22,136 nt of DNA, taken from positions 331 to 22,466 of the IMG/VR virus record IMGVR_UViG_3300030107_004066. One strand, 5' to 3'. The translations under genes were made by a program, and so were the position numbers. The stretch's first letter is position 1; each line of letters starts with the position of its first letter. The DNA is from a virus. A model generated the notes under the pieces. It had not been told where the DNA came from. It saw only the letters and a list, made by a program, of their open reading frames with translations, and searched no databases. Positions 8,721 through 18,131 of this stretch are shown in pieces.

Positions 8721-11700
8721 ATGGTAATGGAAGATTCCATAAAACAAATCGACCACAATGTTCAGGCTATTAAAGCCATAGAAAAAACTTGGGGTTTACC
8801 GGCACTACCTAGCGCTGTAAAACTTGATTTAGCCATGATGTCGGGGTTGGACGCAAGAGGTATACAAGATTTTGTTGCAGGCGTAGGGAACGATATTCGG
8901 AAAAAGTATTCGCAGCCTCGGAGGACACAAAATGTTCGCTTCAATATGGAAGGCGTTCCTGAACCTGAACCAGAACCTCTTCCCGATACAAGAATTTCTT
9001 CAGGGTCTAGTTTAGAAAATTTTTGGAGAACCACAGCAGGTTTGGAACCTGAAGGTGTGCCTAGCGCTGACGCTGTTTCTTCTTGGAAGCAACGTGCTGT
9101 TGACTTAGGTTACTTACCTTCTAACACCCCGATAGATAACCGTTGGGACCCAAACTTTAACCGCATTGCAAATGAAATGCGTAACGACGACTTTAATCGA
9201 ATGGTTAAAGGAGGGGGAGACCGCCCCTTTGCTTTACCTATTCAACGAGACGAAACAGGTGGCAACAGTGTTATTTCTTTAATGGATGACTGGCTGTCCC
9301 CTACTGGTGCTTTACGGGCTATGACCGAACTTGGTTTCTTACCTAACTTTGATGCTTTATCCAAAGACTTCAAAGAGTTTAAGAGTCAATGGTGGAACCC
9401 TGTTAAATGGATTGACGTTCTTGACAATTTCGCTATGCCAGTTTTGAACCTTGCTTTGATGACCACTGGTGTAGGCAACTTGCGTCTTGTGGCGCTTGGG
9501 GCTTTAAGAGCAAAAAAAGTTCAAGGGGCGCTTACTGTAAGCGCTTCTGCAGTTAAAACAGGCGGCTGGTTTAGGAAAACAAAATTTGGAAGTTCTAAAC
9601 TTTTAGGCGGTTACGATGATGCCGCTGTTGCTCTTCAAGAAATAACTGGAAGAGGTTACTTGGCGACAAAAGCAGCAGGCAGCAGTAAACCTGTTTTGAA
9701 CTCATTTGCTGCGGCAAGCGACAAATGGAGAAACCTTAAAGGTGTTGCTATTGGTAAGGCTGCTGTAGGGCAAACAATGAGATTAGGTGTGACCCAAAGA
9801 ATACAGCAAGCAGCCGGGTTTGAAGGAACAAGTCTTTCTACTTTCGCTCCCGGAGTAGCAGAGGACATAGAGGGCGCTAGTCGGGATCTTCGACTTCAAC
9901 TAGTTTCTGACGTTTTTCTAATGCCTAGGTTAGTTTTTGGTCAAGGCCAAATTAGAAGTTTAGCCGCTCCTGTAAGGATGATGTCTAACAAGGTAGGGCA
10001 AATTTCTCACAACAGCGCTTTTGTTAACGGCCCTCATAGAGCGATAGGCGACAACTTTAAGGCTCGGCAAATAAACGGCGAAGACGTCACTCAAGACATA
10101 GAAAAATTTAATGAAATTACTAAAACAAAAGGTAAACATTATGCTGTCGCTGACTTTGTTGGTTTGAATTTAGACGATGTTACTGACTCAAATACTTTTG
10201 GTAACTTTTTATCTTGGGTCGCTATGCGAGCAGCAATAAGAGCGAGGGCTGTAAACCCTATGGGGACCATGGAACTTGACGATGTTTTAGAAAAAGTTAT
10301 CGCTAGTTCTAAACTTGACGCAGAAGAAGCCACTGTCCTTAACGCTGAAGGGATGCTTGTTTCTCAGTTAAAGTTTATAGAACCCGGTGATGTGAATGAG
10401 GCTATTTGGGTTAAAGCAATAGCCGACGCTGAAGGAAATATCGCACAAGCGACTAAAAAGTATGATGAACTTTTAGGAAACTGGGATGCAACAAAAGAAG
10501 CGGAACTTATTAAATGGATAGACGACCATAACACTGCAAGAGTTGCCCTTATTGAAGAGTTAATAAGTGGTTTAGACGATCATCTTATGACGGCTTATTT
10601 TTCTAAATACATCGACGAAATGGGCAACGGCGATTTTGCTTTGTTTATGGGCCTTGACGATAAGTTAGTTAACCTTCAAAGTGCTAAACATTTTGAAGGA
10701 GTCAAATTTGTTGAAATAGAGGGTGCGCCGTATCGCCCGGGTGAAGCAGGACCTGCTAGTGGTGATGATTGGTTAAAGAACACTGACACAAATTTCATTT
10801 CTTTAGAAGATTTGTGGACCCCTAAAATGATTAAATACAACAACAAAGCAGAAGCAAAAACTTTTGCTCCATTTACAAAACCGAGAAACAAACTTGGAGA
10901 TTTTGCTATAGCCAGAAAAGGCACTGTTGTCAGGCAGGAAATCGTTTCTCGGGTAGCGGAAATTAAGGCTTTGCTAAACATGCAAAAGAGGTTAAGAACA
11001 TACACGAGGGCTTCTGCTGATGTGAGACAACAACAAGTAGCGAAAAGAATTAAAGAAGGTGTAAGGGTAGCCATAAGAGACAAAGCCGGTGCAAAGTTTA
11101 TATCTGATTTGAGCATCGGGGATTTGAGTAAAATAGTTAAAGAGGCTCAAATTAGGGGAAAAGTTTTAACGACAGATGAGAAACGGCATTGGGATGCTCT
11201 TTTGCGTTATGCCCGAACAATAGACGAAAACATTACTCACGGAAATTTAATTGATGTAATGAATGCGAACATTAACGGCCGAATAGCAGAACTTGATGGA
11301 AGTCTTGAATGGGCATCAAAATGGGGCATCGATACGACATTGCCTTTGCATGGCCCTGATGGAAAACTTGCTTTACTTGAAAGAAGAGGACGAACTACGG
11401 CTAGTGCTATTGACGTTGACTCAGTTAAAACTAAAGAAGGTAAAAAGTTTCTTGAAGAATTGGATGCTAAAGGATACCAACTTGTTCATGGTCAACAATA
11501 CTCCCACACTAGAGATTTAAGAGATTTTACCGTTCCTTGGAAAGAAGGTTTCGATGATTTGAAATACCAACGCAGTTTAGGTCTTTCAGGTCATTCTCGT
11601 GTCCCTGCTGTAGCAATGGATTGGACAAGAAGATTTTTATTAAAGAGGGCGTATAGTTTTTTCCGCAATGACCAGCGTCACATTGGGATGCAGTATCGTG

Positions 11701-14306
11701 CTACTTTAATGAACGCTTTGCATCGTAATCTTTTCAGCATTGAAGACGGTTCGACTTCTATTAAATGGATTGGTGCAGACGGTACTCCAACGGGGGCGAC
11801 AGACAAACTCACTGACCAGTTGCAAAAAATTGTTAGAGAAGAAGCGGACCGCATCCAAAAAGAAATGTTGACAAAGCGTCACATGTCCAAAATAGATGTA
11901 AACAGAGCAGCAGTTAATGTTAAGAGTTCTTTCACTCCTTACCAGCCTTATGATTTGGTGAGAACTAAAAAACTTTGGAATCAAACAAATGATGCGTTAA
12001 AAAAACTTGGCTACACAGACAGTGAAAGAAACGCTATTTTTCATTCTTTGAAGCAGTCAAGGCTTTTAGATCATGGTGCTGAAATCAGGGGTGGTTTAAC
12101 TCATTGGCAGGATAAATTCCAATCGAAACAAAACCTTGTCAACATGATGAATTTAAGCATGGCTCCTTACACCGTTCGTGAGCAAGCGGCTTATAGGAGT
12201 TTAAGAATGATGGGTAATTTTAGTCTTCGTGGGGCAGGAGGCGTTGCTGGCGGTGCCTTTGCTTCTTATTACGGTGCTTTCGATCCTGTTATGGACCCAG
12301 ATTCTGGATTTGCGGAAAAACTTTTTGGAACTCTTGCAGCAGCATCTGGATTTCTAGGAGGTCGTGCATTAGCAAACAGAATTATGACGGGAAGTAAATT
12401 AAAAATCCCGGGTATAAATAAAACAATGGATGAACTTTTTCAAACAGAAGTTCAAAGCAGGGTGAGGAGAAGATTGTTTGATCCTGCTCCTCGTCCTTCT
12501 GGCAAATTGGGTGCAACTCAAAGAGCGAATGAGGCTTTATTGGGTGGACGGTTGCAGCCGAAACAAATACGGTCACCTCTTCGGGCTATTGCCAGAAGAG
12601 CGGAAAGACTAGTTAATGACCCGGATGATGCTTGGAAACAATTTTCTTACTTGAGTGATCGTTGGGCAACAGCCCGTGACTATATGAGATTCACTCTTTC
12701 TCCAATTTTTGACGCTTCTCGTTACACAGAAGGCATGGTTCTTGGACAAATCGGAATTGGTGATAAAGCGGTTAGGGACGCTGGAGGTTTACCTTTTAAC
12801 GCTTCTCCTACAGCATGGAAGAATCGTAGAGCGCAACATCTTTCTTCTGGTAAAGCCCGTGGTAGACATGCCAAAAAAGAAACGGGAACTTTCTATCAGG
12901 TAGACGGAGAAAAGCGCTGGTTGGCTGCAGAGGAGTTGGACGCTAGGGGAATTAAAACTACCGACAAAAATGTTACATCTCAGCAGATGACTATTGGAGA
13001 TAAGGTTGATCAAGATTGGGACGCTGCTGTCGCTGATTTCGTTAACGCTCAACGAACAAGAGGCGATTTCGATTATGACGCTTTGGAAGCAGCAACTGCT
13101 CGTTTCCGACAAGTAGGTGTTTTAGGTTTCAACACTCAAGAATGGGAAGTAGCGATGTATGCTCAACTCACTCAAGTGTTCGGAATGGACAAAGTTAAAG
13201 CCTATGAAACCGCTAAGAGAGCGTTCGCTTACGGAGTCGATCCTAGATCTGCGATGGAAATGAACGTTAACGCTATATTCTTTCCGTTTTCTTTCATGAA
13301 AAAAACGGTGGGTCACACTGCAGAATTTTTGATGGACGACTGGTCAAGAGTTGGTTTCCTTCACGGGGCTTTAAGAACTTACGAAGAGTTAGATAAAAAA
13401 TATGACTTAGAACAAATGATGGCAGACCATTTACCTATCTTAAATAAATTCACTAGGTTGAATGTTTATGCATACGGTATTTCTGCCGGTGAGTTCGGTG
13501 GAGCGAACCGTCCAGTTATCGACTGGTTTAACTCTACTCCTATGGCAGATGGTATAACTAACCCTATCGCTAACCTGTTTGGGCCTATCGGTATTAACGC
13601 TCGAAATTCAGGCGACTGGGATAATTTCAAAACAGACTGGCAACGTTTATTGCCTGCAATGAATGACCTTAAATACGTCGTAGATGATTTTCACGCTCAA
13701 ATGTTTGAAGTCGTACCCGGTATCTTTGATGGGACTCGCCATGCAATAACTTCAGATGCTGAAGCCCGTATAGGGTTTGAAACACAAAGAAATAAGAAAG
13801 ACGTCATTATAGAAAATTTTGCTAGGGCGGAAAACTGGAAGATACAAAATCCTGATGGCACCCCGATTCCTTCAGCATACGACCAAGTATGGAGTTATTT
13901 GTCAAAAGACGAAGAGTTTGCTGCTGGCTGGGATAATTTTGTCACAAACTTAGAAGCAGAATACCCGGGGTATGCTGCGGCTAAAATCGAAGGTATACCT
14001 TTCTCTATTCAACGAGGTAAAGACGCTGACGCTCTTGAAAGTTATTTCTTAACTGTTAAGGATTTGTCTGGACTAAACGGTTATGACGCAGCAAACCAAG
14101 GTGACGATAAGACAAAGGTAGGTTACCTTTTAGCATCGTCAAGAGCATTAGAGCAAACATACGGATCTTACGATTTGATACCCATGAGTCAGGTGGATAT
14201 TTTGTTAGAACAAGCCACTTCTTGGGCGGAGGATAGCGACTATGTTCGGATTCAATGGCGTAAACATTTGATGAGAGTGTTTGGCCCGATCATCACAGAA
14301 AGATAA
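8721..14306 (+). CDS. Giant putative internal/ejection virion protein (1861 aa)
   Basis: At 5.6 kb this is the longest gene in the window. CGGAGG at 8706-8711 supports ATG 8721; an ATG at 8727 is an alternative. The protein is mostly helical. Apolar stretches occur at about residues 239-264 (VLNLALMTTGVGNLRLVAL) and 1166-1222, the latter with small-residue runs GAGGVAGGAFA and GTLAAASGFLGG that resemble membrane-inserting glycine-zipper segments. A further aromatic motif, FFPFSFMKKT, lies at 1520-1529 in a C-terminal region that recalls conserved parts of huge phage structural proteins. I see no nuclease, polymerase or lysozyme motif. A long helical protein with membrane-active segments next to portal and capsid genes is most like podovirus internal core proteins that form an ejection channel. 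A tape-measure role is the main alternative, but the gene lies before the capsid genes and no tail tube genes flank it. Confidence 0.85.
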   Translation: MVMEDSIKQIDHNVQAIKAIEKTWGLPALPSAVKLDLAMMSGLDARGIQDFVAGVGNDIRKKYSQPRRTQNVRFNMEGVPEPEPEPLPDTRISSGSSLENFWRTTAGLEPEGVPSADAVSSWKQRAVDLGYLPSNTPIDNRWDPNFNRIANEMRNDDFNRMVKGGGDRPFALPIQRDETGGNSVISLMDDWLSPTGALRAMTELGFLPNFDALSKDFKEFKSQWWNPVKWIDVLDNFAMPVLNLALMTTGVGNLRLVALGALRAKKVQGALTVSASAVKTGGWFRKTKFGSSKLLGGYDDAAVALQEITGRGYLATKAAGSSKPVLNSFAAASDKWRNLKGVAIGKAAVGQTMRLGVTQRIQQAAGFEGTSLSTFAPGVAEDIEGASRDLRLQLVSDVFLMPRLVFGQGQIRSLAAPVRMMSNKVGQISHNSAFVNGPHRAIGDNFKARQINGEDVTQDIEKFNEITKTKGKHYAVADFVGLNLDDVTDSNTFGNFLSWVAMRAAIRARAVNPMGTMELDDVLEKVIASSKLDAEEATVLNAEGMLVSQLKFIEPGDVNEAIWVKAIADAEGNIAQATKKYDELLGNWDATKEAELIKWIDDHNTARVALIEELISGLDDHLMTAYFSKYIDEMGNGDFALFMGLDDKLVNLQSAKHFEGVKFVEIEGAPYRPGEAGPASGDDWLKNTDTNFISLEDLWTPKMIKYNNKAEAKTFAPFTKPRNKLGDFAIARKGTVVRQEIVSRVAEIKALLNMQKRLRTYTRASADVRQQQVAKRIKEGVRVAIRDKAGAKFISDLSIGDLSKIVKEAQIRGKVLTTDEKRHWDALLRYARTIDENITHGNLIDVMNANINGRIAELDGSLEWASKWGIDTTLPLHGPDGKLALLERRGRTTASAIDVDSVKTKEGKKFLEELDAKGYQLVHGQQYSHTRDLRDFTVPWKEGFDDLKYQRSLGLSGHSRVPAVAMDWTRRFLLKRAYSFFRNDQRHIGMQYRATLMNALHRNLFSIEDGSTSIKWIGADGTPTGATDKLTDQLQKIVREEADRIQKEMLTKRHMSKIDVNRAAVNVKSSFTPYQPYDLVRTKKLWNQTNDALKKLGYTDSERNAIFHSLKQSRLLDHGAEIRGGLTHWQDKFQSKQNLVNMMNLSMAPYTVREQAAYRSLRMMGNFSLRGAGGVAGGAFASYYGAFDPVMDPDSGFAEKLFGTLAAASGFLGGRALANRIMTGSKLKIPGINKTMDELFQTEVQSRVRRRLFDPAPRPSGKLGATQRANEALLGGRLQPKQIRSPLRAIARRAERLVNDPDDAWKQFSYLSDRWATARDYMRFTLSPIFDASRYTEGMVLGQIGIGDKAVRDAGGLPFNASPTAWKNRRAQHLSSGKARGRHAKKETGTFYQVDGEKRWLAAEELDARGIKTTDKNVTSQQMTIGDKVDQDWDAAVADFVNAQRTRGDFDYDALEAATARFRQVGVLGFNTQEWEVAMYAQLTQVFGMDKVKAYETAKRAFAYGVDPRSAMEMNVNAIFFPFSFMKKTVGHTAEFLMDDWSRVGFLHGALRTYEELDKKYDLEQMMADHLPILNKFTRLNVYAYGISAGEFGGANRPVIDWFNSTPMADGITNPIANLFGPIGINARNSGDWDNFKTDWQRLLPAMNDLKYVVDDFHAQMFEVVPGIFDGTRHAITSDAEARIGFETQRNKKDVIIENFARAENWKIQNPDGTPIPSAYDQVWSYLSKDEEFAAGWDNFVTNLEAEYPGYAAAKIEGIPFSIQRGKDADALESYFLTVKDLSGLNGYDAANQGDDKTKVGYLLASSRALEQTYGSYDLIPMSQVDILLEQATSWAEDSDYVRIQWRKHLMRVFGPIITER

Positions 14307-14309
14307 ACG

Positions 14310-16376
14310 ATGGCAACAATAGACGATCTTGTTAATACAACTTACCAAATTTTCCTTGACAACGGTTTAGACACTTCTGAGGTATTTAAGCCAATGGGGT
14401 CGGACCAAACGACTATCGGAGAAGCCCTATTAGGGCTTTTATATGATATAGCCGATCAGAAAGATTATGCAGATTGGGATGTTGATTCATGGAAGACTGC
14501 TGTTGCAGATACAGTTGGGAGCAGTCCAAAAGTCCGCCCTGAAACAGGGGATGCAGATTTTTACCAATCGATTGACATTTTCGACCAATATGATAGAGAG
14601 GAGGCTGCTTTCGTTCCCGGAGCAGAAGAAGGGGATCGAGAGTATTTGCCGTGGCGAGTTTTTGTCCCTCCTGTTGGTGGGCTAACTGTTGAACAAGCAT
14701 CAACGCTAACTAACTATGGAGAAACCACCTATGGTGGTATTCGGTCGGCTAAACCGACGGCTGGTACTAGCGAATTCGTTGAGCAACAATTAGAGGTAGC
14801 CGAGGCTGCAGGCACAACTGTTACTGGAATAGAAGAAAGAAGAGTTTCCAGAGATTATCTTGATGAAAGATATTTTGATGCTTATGTGCGTGCCGGGTTA
14901 ATTATCTCTGAAGACGATTTTGAAAGAGGTGTTACTACAACAGGCATTGATTTTGATGAACTCTCTCAAGAAGGCGGCACCGACACCACTAGTTTAGACG
15001 AAGGGCTTGACCCTGTTGGTTATGGTGACGAGGAGGAATTTGTTTTCACTGAAGTTGGGATGCGTTTAATAACAGAGTTCGTTGAAGAAAGAACAGATAT
15101 TTCAGGCGTCAACGCTGACGAAAGATTTTCTCAAGCCATCAAATGGTTAAATGCAAGAGGAGATGATGGTAACGTAAATTGGTCTATATACATGGACGAA
15201 ATAGACGCTAGATTTGTTGGCGAAGTTGAACCTAGAATGTCTCAGGTTTTCTATGTGAGAGGTAGCGACATGACTGTTGTTATCCCACAAGATGATATTA
15301 GCAGAGCAGGGATAAACGGAAACGACCTTAGCCTTGTGATTAACGGTATGCATGCTCAAGGTTTAGATCCTTCTCGGGGTAGTGAATGGAAAGTTATCGC
15401 TGACATTGTTACCCGAAGAGATATTTCACCTAAAGGTGAAAGAGTAAGCGTAGAAGAAATGCCTTGGTCTGAGGTTAGTAGACTTTTTGGTGAAACAATA
15501 AACATAAACGGTGTAGACCAAGAGGTTGAAATCTTATTCAATAATGGAGAATTTGATATTCTTCAAGAAGCATGGGACAACATGCCTTCTTCTGAACGAA
15601 GCGGTGTTGATGATGTAGGAACCGTTGTCGCTACTTATGCTGAAGGTTTATCTTTGTACGACAACAACCGAGAAATGGCTTACCTTCATAGTTTCGCTCC
15701 TGATGTTGCAGCAACTCTTTTTGCTGGAGGGGAAAACGATTTAACTCCTGAAGAGCGTAGTTTGCTTGCTGACACGTTGAACAATTTGAACTCAACTGGT
15801 GCTGTCTCCAACATAGGAGTCTTTAACGCTCTTAATTCTGTTGCTCAAAGCGATGTTCTTTCTTCTACCGGCGAAACAGTATCTTTGGCATCTGACGAAG
15901 ACATAGAGGAATCTTATAGATCTATTTACAAGCAATGGTATCTTGAAGATCCTGACGAGTATCAAATTTCTAGGTTTATAAACGAATTAGAAAATTCCAA
16001 AACTGATTGGAAAGAAGGCCGACAAGAAGGCATTGTTTCTAAGGCTCTTAGAGGAGGTGACGTCGATCAGGCGGCACCTTCTAACACTGTTCTTCTTTTG
16101 CAACAGTTAAGAAGCGATAGAAGATATGACGATTTGTTTGGTCACATGCCTGCTCATTTAACTGAAGAACAATGGGTAAATGAGTTCGCTAATGCGACCT
16201 TAAATCTTTTAGGTTCTGAAACTGCTGAAGGTTTTGCCGATTTACAGAGGGCAGGTATGGAAACAGGGAACCTTAGTGATGTCCGCAGGAAAGCGTTCAC
16301 CACTGACATTTGGAAAGAGAATCCCAGAATTAGAGAAAATCTTGCTCAGTTCGGGAATTTGATAAAGGGAGCGTAA
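14310..16376 (+). CDS. Acidic putative minor virion protein (688 aa)
   Basis: It starts three bases after the previous stop with only a weak purine stretch upstream, so it is probably translated by coupling. It ends in TAA directly against the next ATG. The protein is notably acidic and soluble-looking, with no signal or membrane segment. The N-terminal 70 residues form a likely helical domain, about residues 85-165 are a looser linker, and the remainder is mixed. Near the C-terminus the segment LRSDRRYDDLFGHM (600-613) matches in pattern a segment near the start of the 353-aa protein two genes on. I do not recognise a named family; position and this shared module suggest a structural protein of the same complex as its two downstream neighbours. 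Confidence 0.8.
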   Translation: MATIDDLVNTTYQIFLDNGLDTSEVFKPMGSDQTTIGEALLGLLYDIADQKDYADWDVDSWKTAVADTVGSSPKVRPETGDADFYQSIDIFDQYDREEAAFVPGAEEGDREYLPWRVFVPPVGGLTVEQASTLTNYGETTYGGIRSAKPTAGTSEFVEQQLEVAEAAGTTVTGIEERRVSRDYLDERYFDAYVRAGLIISEDDFERGVTTTGIDFDELSQEGGTDTTSLDEGLDPVGYGDEEEFVFTEVGMRLITEFVEERTDISGVNADERFSQAIKWLNARGDDGNVNWSIYMDEIDARFVGEVEPRMSQVFYVRGSDMTVVIPQDDISRAGINGNDLSLVINGMHAQGLDPSRGSEWKVIADIVTRRDISPKGERVSVEEMPWSEVSRLFGETININGVDQEVEILFNNGEFDILQEAWDNMPSSERSGVDDVGTVVATYAEGLSLYDNNREMAYLHSFAPDVAATLFAGGENDLTPEERSLLADTLNNLNSTGAVSNIGVFNALNSVAQSDVLSSTGETVSLASDEDIEESYRSIYKQWYLEDPDEYQISRFINELENSKTDWKEGRQEGIVSKALRGGDVDQAAPSNTVLLLQQLRSDRRYDDLFGHMPAHLTEEQWVNEFANATLNLLGSETAEGFADLQRAGMETGNLSDVRRKAFTTDIWKENPRIRENLAQFGNLIKGA

Positions 16377-18131
16377 ATGGCTGAAGAAAGTGTTTTTATA
16401 GAAGGTACAGGCTTCGATGAGGCTATAGCCGAACAAACAAAAGGAACTAGACAATCTTTTGCTATTGCTATTCTTGGTGGTCTTGGCGCTCCTATGACTC
16501 AGGAAAATATAGACATTCTGCTTGCTTGGATGGGTAAAGAAAACACTAAAGCAACAAACAATCCGTTGGCCACCACTCAAGGACAGGGAAACCCCGAAAA
16601 GTATGGAGGGGATGTGATGGGCGATGACTATATCTTCAATTCACATAAGGTAAAGAACTATCCTGATTTCGATACTGGGGTACGGGCCACTGTCGATACT
16701 ATAAACCTTTCGTGGTATTCCGATATCAAGCGTTTGTTGATGAAAGGCAATGTTAGTATTCAAGATTTTAACAGACAGGCCATCGACAATCTAAAATTGT
16801 GGGGTACATGGCAAGTCGCCGAAGCGAGTATCCACCCGAATGCAGCAATACCTGATATTGACACATTAAGATCCTTTGAAGGGGTAAATAAGGCTAGTCG
16901 TATCGCACCTTACACTCGGGCTGTAGAGGTCGATGGGGAAGTTTTTCTAGGTTATGAAGTAAAATCCAGTAGCCACCCCAAGAAGATGTCTACCGGAGGG
17001 TTTAGGGGAGGTTTTGGTAAATCTTTCCAAGGGCCTACAGTGTGGATAAAATATGAAGGGGACGCTCCTCTTGTTGCAGTAGATAAAGTAGACAATCAAA
17101 CTTGGGACGATGAATTTCTTTCAGATCCTAATAACATTTTGTCTTTGCTTCCTTACGATTTGCATTTTGAAGATTCGCAAAATTGGGACGTTCAAGTTGA
17201 AGAAGTTTTGTATTCGCTGGGTGTTTCGTGGCTAGAAGACTATGAAGACGATCTTGAAATTTTAGCAATCGTTGGAAAAATTATTGCTGGCTATTATACA
17301 GATCCTGCAACTGGCGAAACATTGTCTGGTGTTTTCTTAAATGATTGGCAACAAACTGAGTTATGGAACTCTAAAACGGAAAATGCCCGGTTGTGGGACA
17401 GTTCTTCTGAGGCTGACCAAGAAAGTATGCTTATGGAGACAGCAACAATGTTGCTTTCTGCATGGAACGCTAACACTGGTGAGAATCTTCGTTGGATAGA
17501 TTTTGATTCTAACAACGATGGGGCTGTTTCTACTGCGGAACTTGAAAGCGGCAACTCTGAATTGTATAACCATGCTTTAAGTGTCGCAAATGGTTCCGTC
17601 GGCATAGAGCAAGTTCAGTTGCAGTGGATTTATCCTGCTGCTGAAGGAATGCCAGAAAGCCCTAGGAATAGGCTACTTAGATCGGAAGAAGTCGCTCAAA
17701 ATGAATTTAGTAAATCTGTTTCAACAAACAAAGGCGATGTTATAGCAACGTTTGATAAGTGGGGTGTTGAGATTGCTGACTCCACTGCCCAAACTTACGC
17801 TAACGAATTGTATATGGGAACGATGTCAGATTTTGACGTTGAACAGTTCGCCAGATCTATTTCCAACGGCTTGTATGCTCACAAGCCAGAAGACGTTGAT
17901 TTCGATACTTGGTCCAGCGTTTACGCTACCAACTACTCTGCGATGCTAGGTGTGGCTTCTCCAACTTATAAAGACGAGGCTTTTGTAGATATGTTGAATG
18001 GTGATGAGGCAGTGAACTTGAGACAGTTTAAGAAAAAAGTTCGACAGGATGAACGCTGGAAAGACTCAAGCGACGCTAGAGAAACTTACAGCAGAGTCTA
18101 TTCGGATGTAGGAAGGTTGATGGGGTTTTAG
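16377..18131 (+). CDS. Virion-associated protein with lysozyme-like N-terminal domain and EF-hand loop (584 aa)
   Basis: It probably cuts peptidoglycan locally during DNA entry. Residues about 20-165 match in pattern a phage lysozyme-like domain: WMGKENTKATNNPLATT at 51-67, where Glu55 is the likely acid and NNP-TT the substrate-side motif, followed by a YPDFDTGVRATVDTI segment and a WYSDIKRLLMKGN helix. About 321-366 hold a DWQQTELWNSKTENARLWDS stretch that I recall from actinophage minor structural proteins. Residues 377-388, DSNNDGAVSTAE, fit the canonical calcium loop D-x-N-x-D-G-x-V-x-x-x-E exactly. The C-terminus has VRQDERW at 555-561, sharing a module with the neighbours. There is no signal peptide or holin nearby, which argues against a free endolysin. 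ATG 16377 abuts the upstream stop and has AAAGGGA before it. Confidence 0.82.
   Translation: MAEESVFIEGTGFDEAIAEQTKGTRQSFAIAILGGLGAPMTQENIDILLAWMGKENTKATNNPLATTQGQGNPEKYGGDVMGDDYIFNSHKVKNYPDFDTGVRATVDTINLSWYSDIKRLLMKGNVSIQDFNRQAIDNLKLWGTWQVAEASIHPNAAIPDIDTLRSFEGVNKASRIAPYTRAVEVDGEVFLGYEVKSSSHPKKMSTGGFRGGFGKSFQGPTVWIKYEGDAPLVAVDKVDNQTWDDEFLSDPNNILSLLPYDLHFEDSQNWDVQVEEVLYSLGVSWLEDYEDDLEILAIVGKIIAGYYTDPATGETLSGVFLNDWQQTELWNSKTENARLWDSSSEADQESMLMETATMLLSAWNANTGENLRWIDFDSNNDGAVSTAELESGNSELYNHALSVANGSVGIEQVQLQWIYPAAEGMPESPRNRLLRSEEVAQNEFSKSVSTNKGDVIATFDKWGVEIADSTAQTYANELYMGTMSDFDVEQFARSISNGLYAHKPEDVDFDTWSSVYATNYSAMLGVASPTYKDEAFVDMLNGDEAVNLRQFKKKVRQDERWKDSSDARETYSRVYSDVGRLMGF
16533..16577 (+). other. 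Putative catalytic Glu and NNP motif of lysozyme-like domain
   Basis: The codons encode GKENTKATNNPLATT, with Glu55 of the 584-aa protein followed by Asn61-Asn62-Pro63 and Thr66-Thr67. In related lysozyme-like phage domains, as I recall them, a Glu just before a nearby NNP-x-x-T motif marks the active site. The assignment of Glu55 is inferred from pattern alone. Confidence 0.55.
17505..17540 (+). other. EF-hand/dockerin-type calcium-binding loop
   Basis: The twelve codons encode DSNNDGAVSTAE (residues 377-388 of the 584-aa protein). Positions 1, 3, 5 and 12 are oxygen ligands (D, N, D, E), position 6 is Gly and position 8 is Val, as in canonical EF-hand and dockerin loops. Only one clear loop is seen, and no full helix-loop-helix pair is obvious, so a lone structural calcium site is most likely. 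Confidence 0.7.

Noticed and set aside
8721-14306. Tape measure protein as the primary call for the 1861-aa gene
   Set aside because: No tail tube, chaperone or frameshift pair precedes it, it lies before the scaffold and capsid genes, and its pattern with zipper-like segments fits an ejection protein better.
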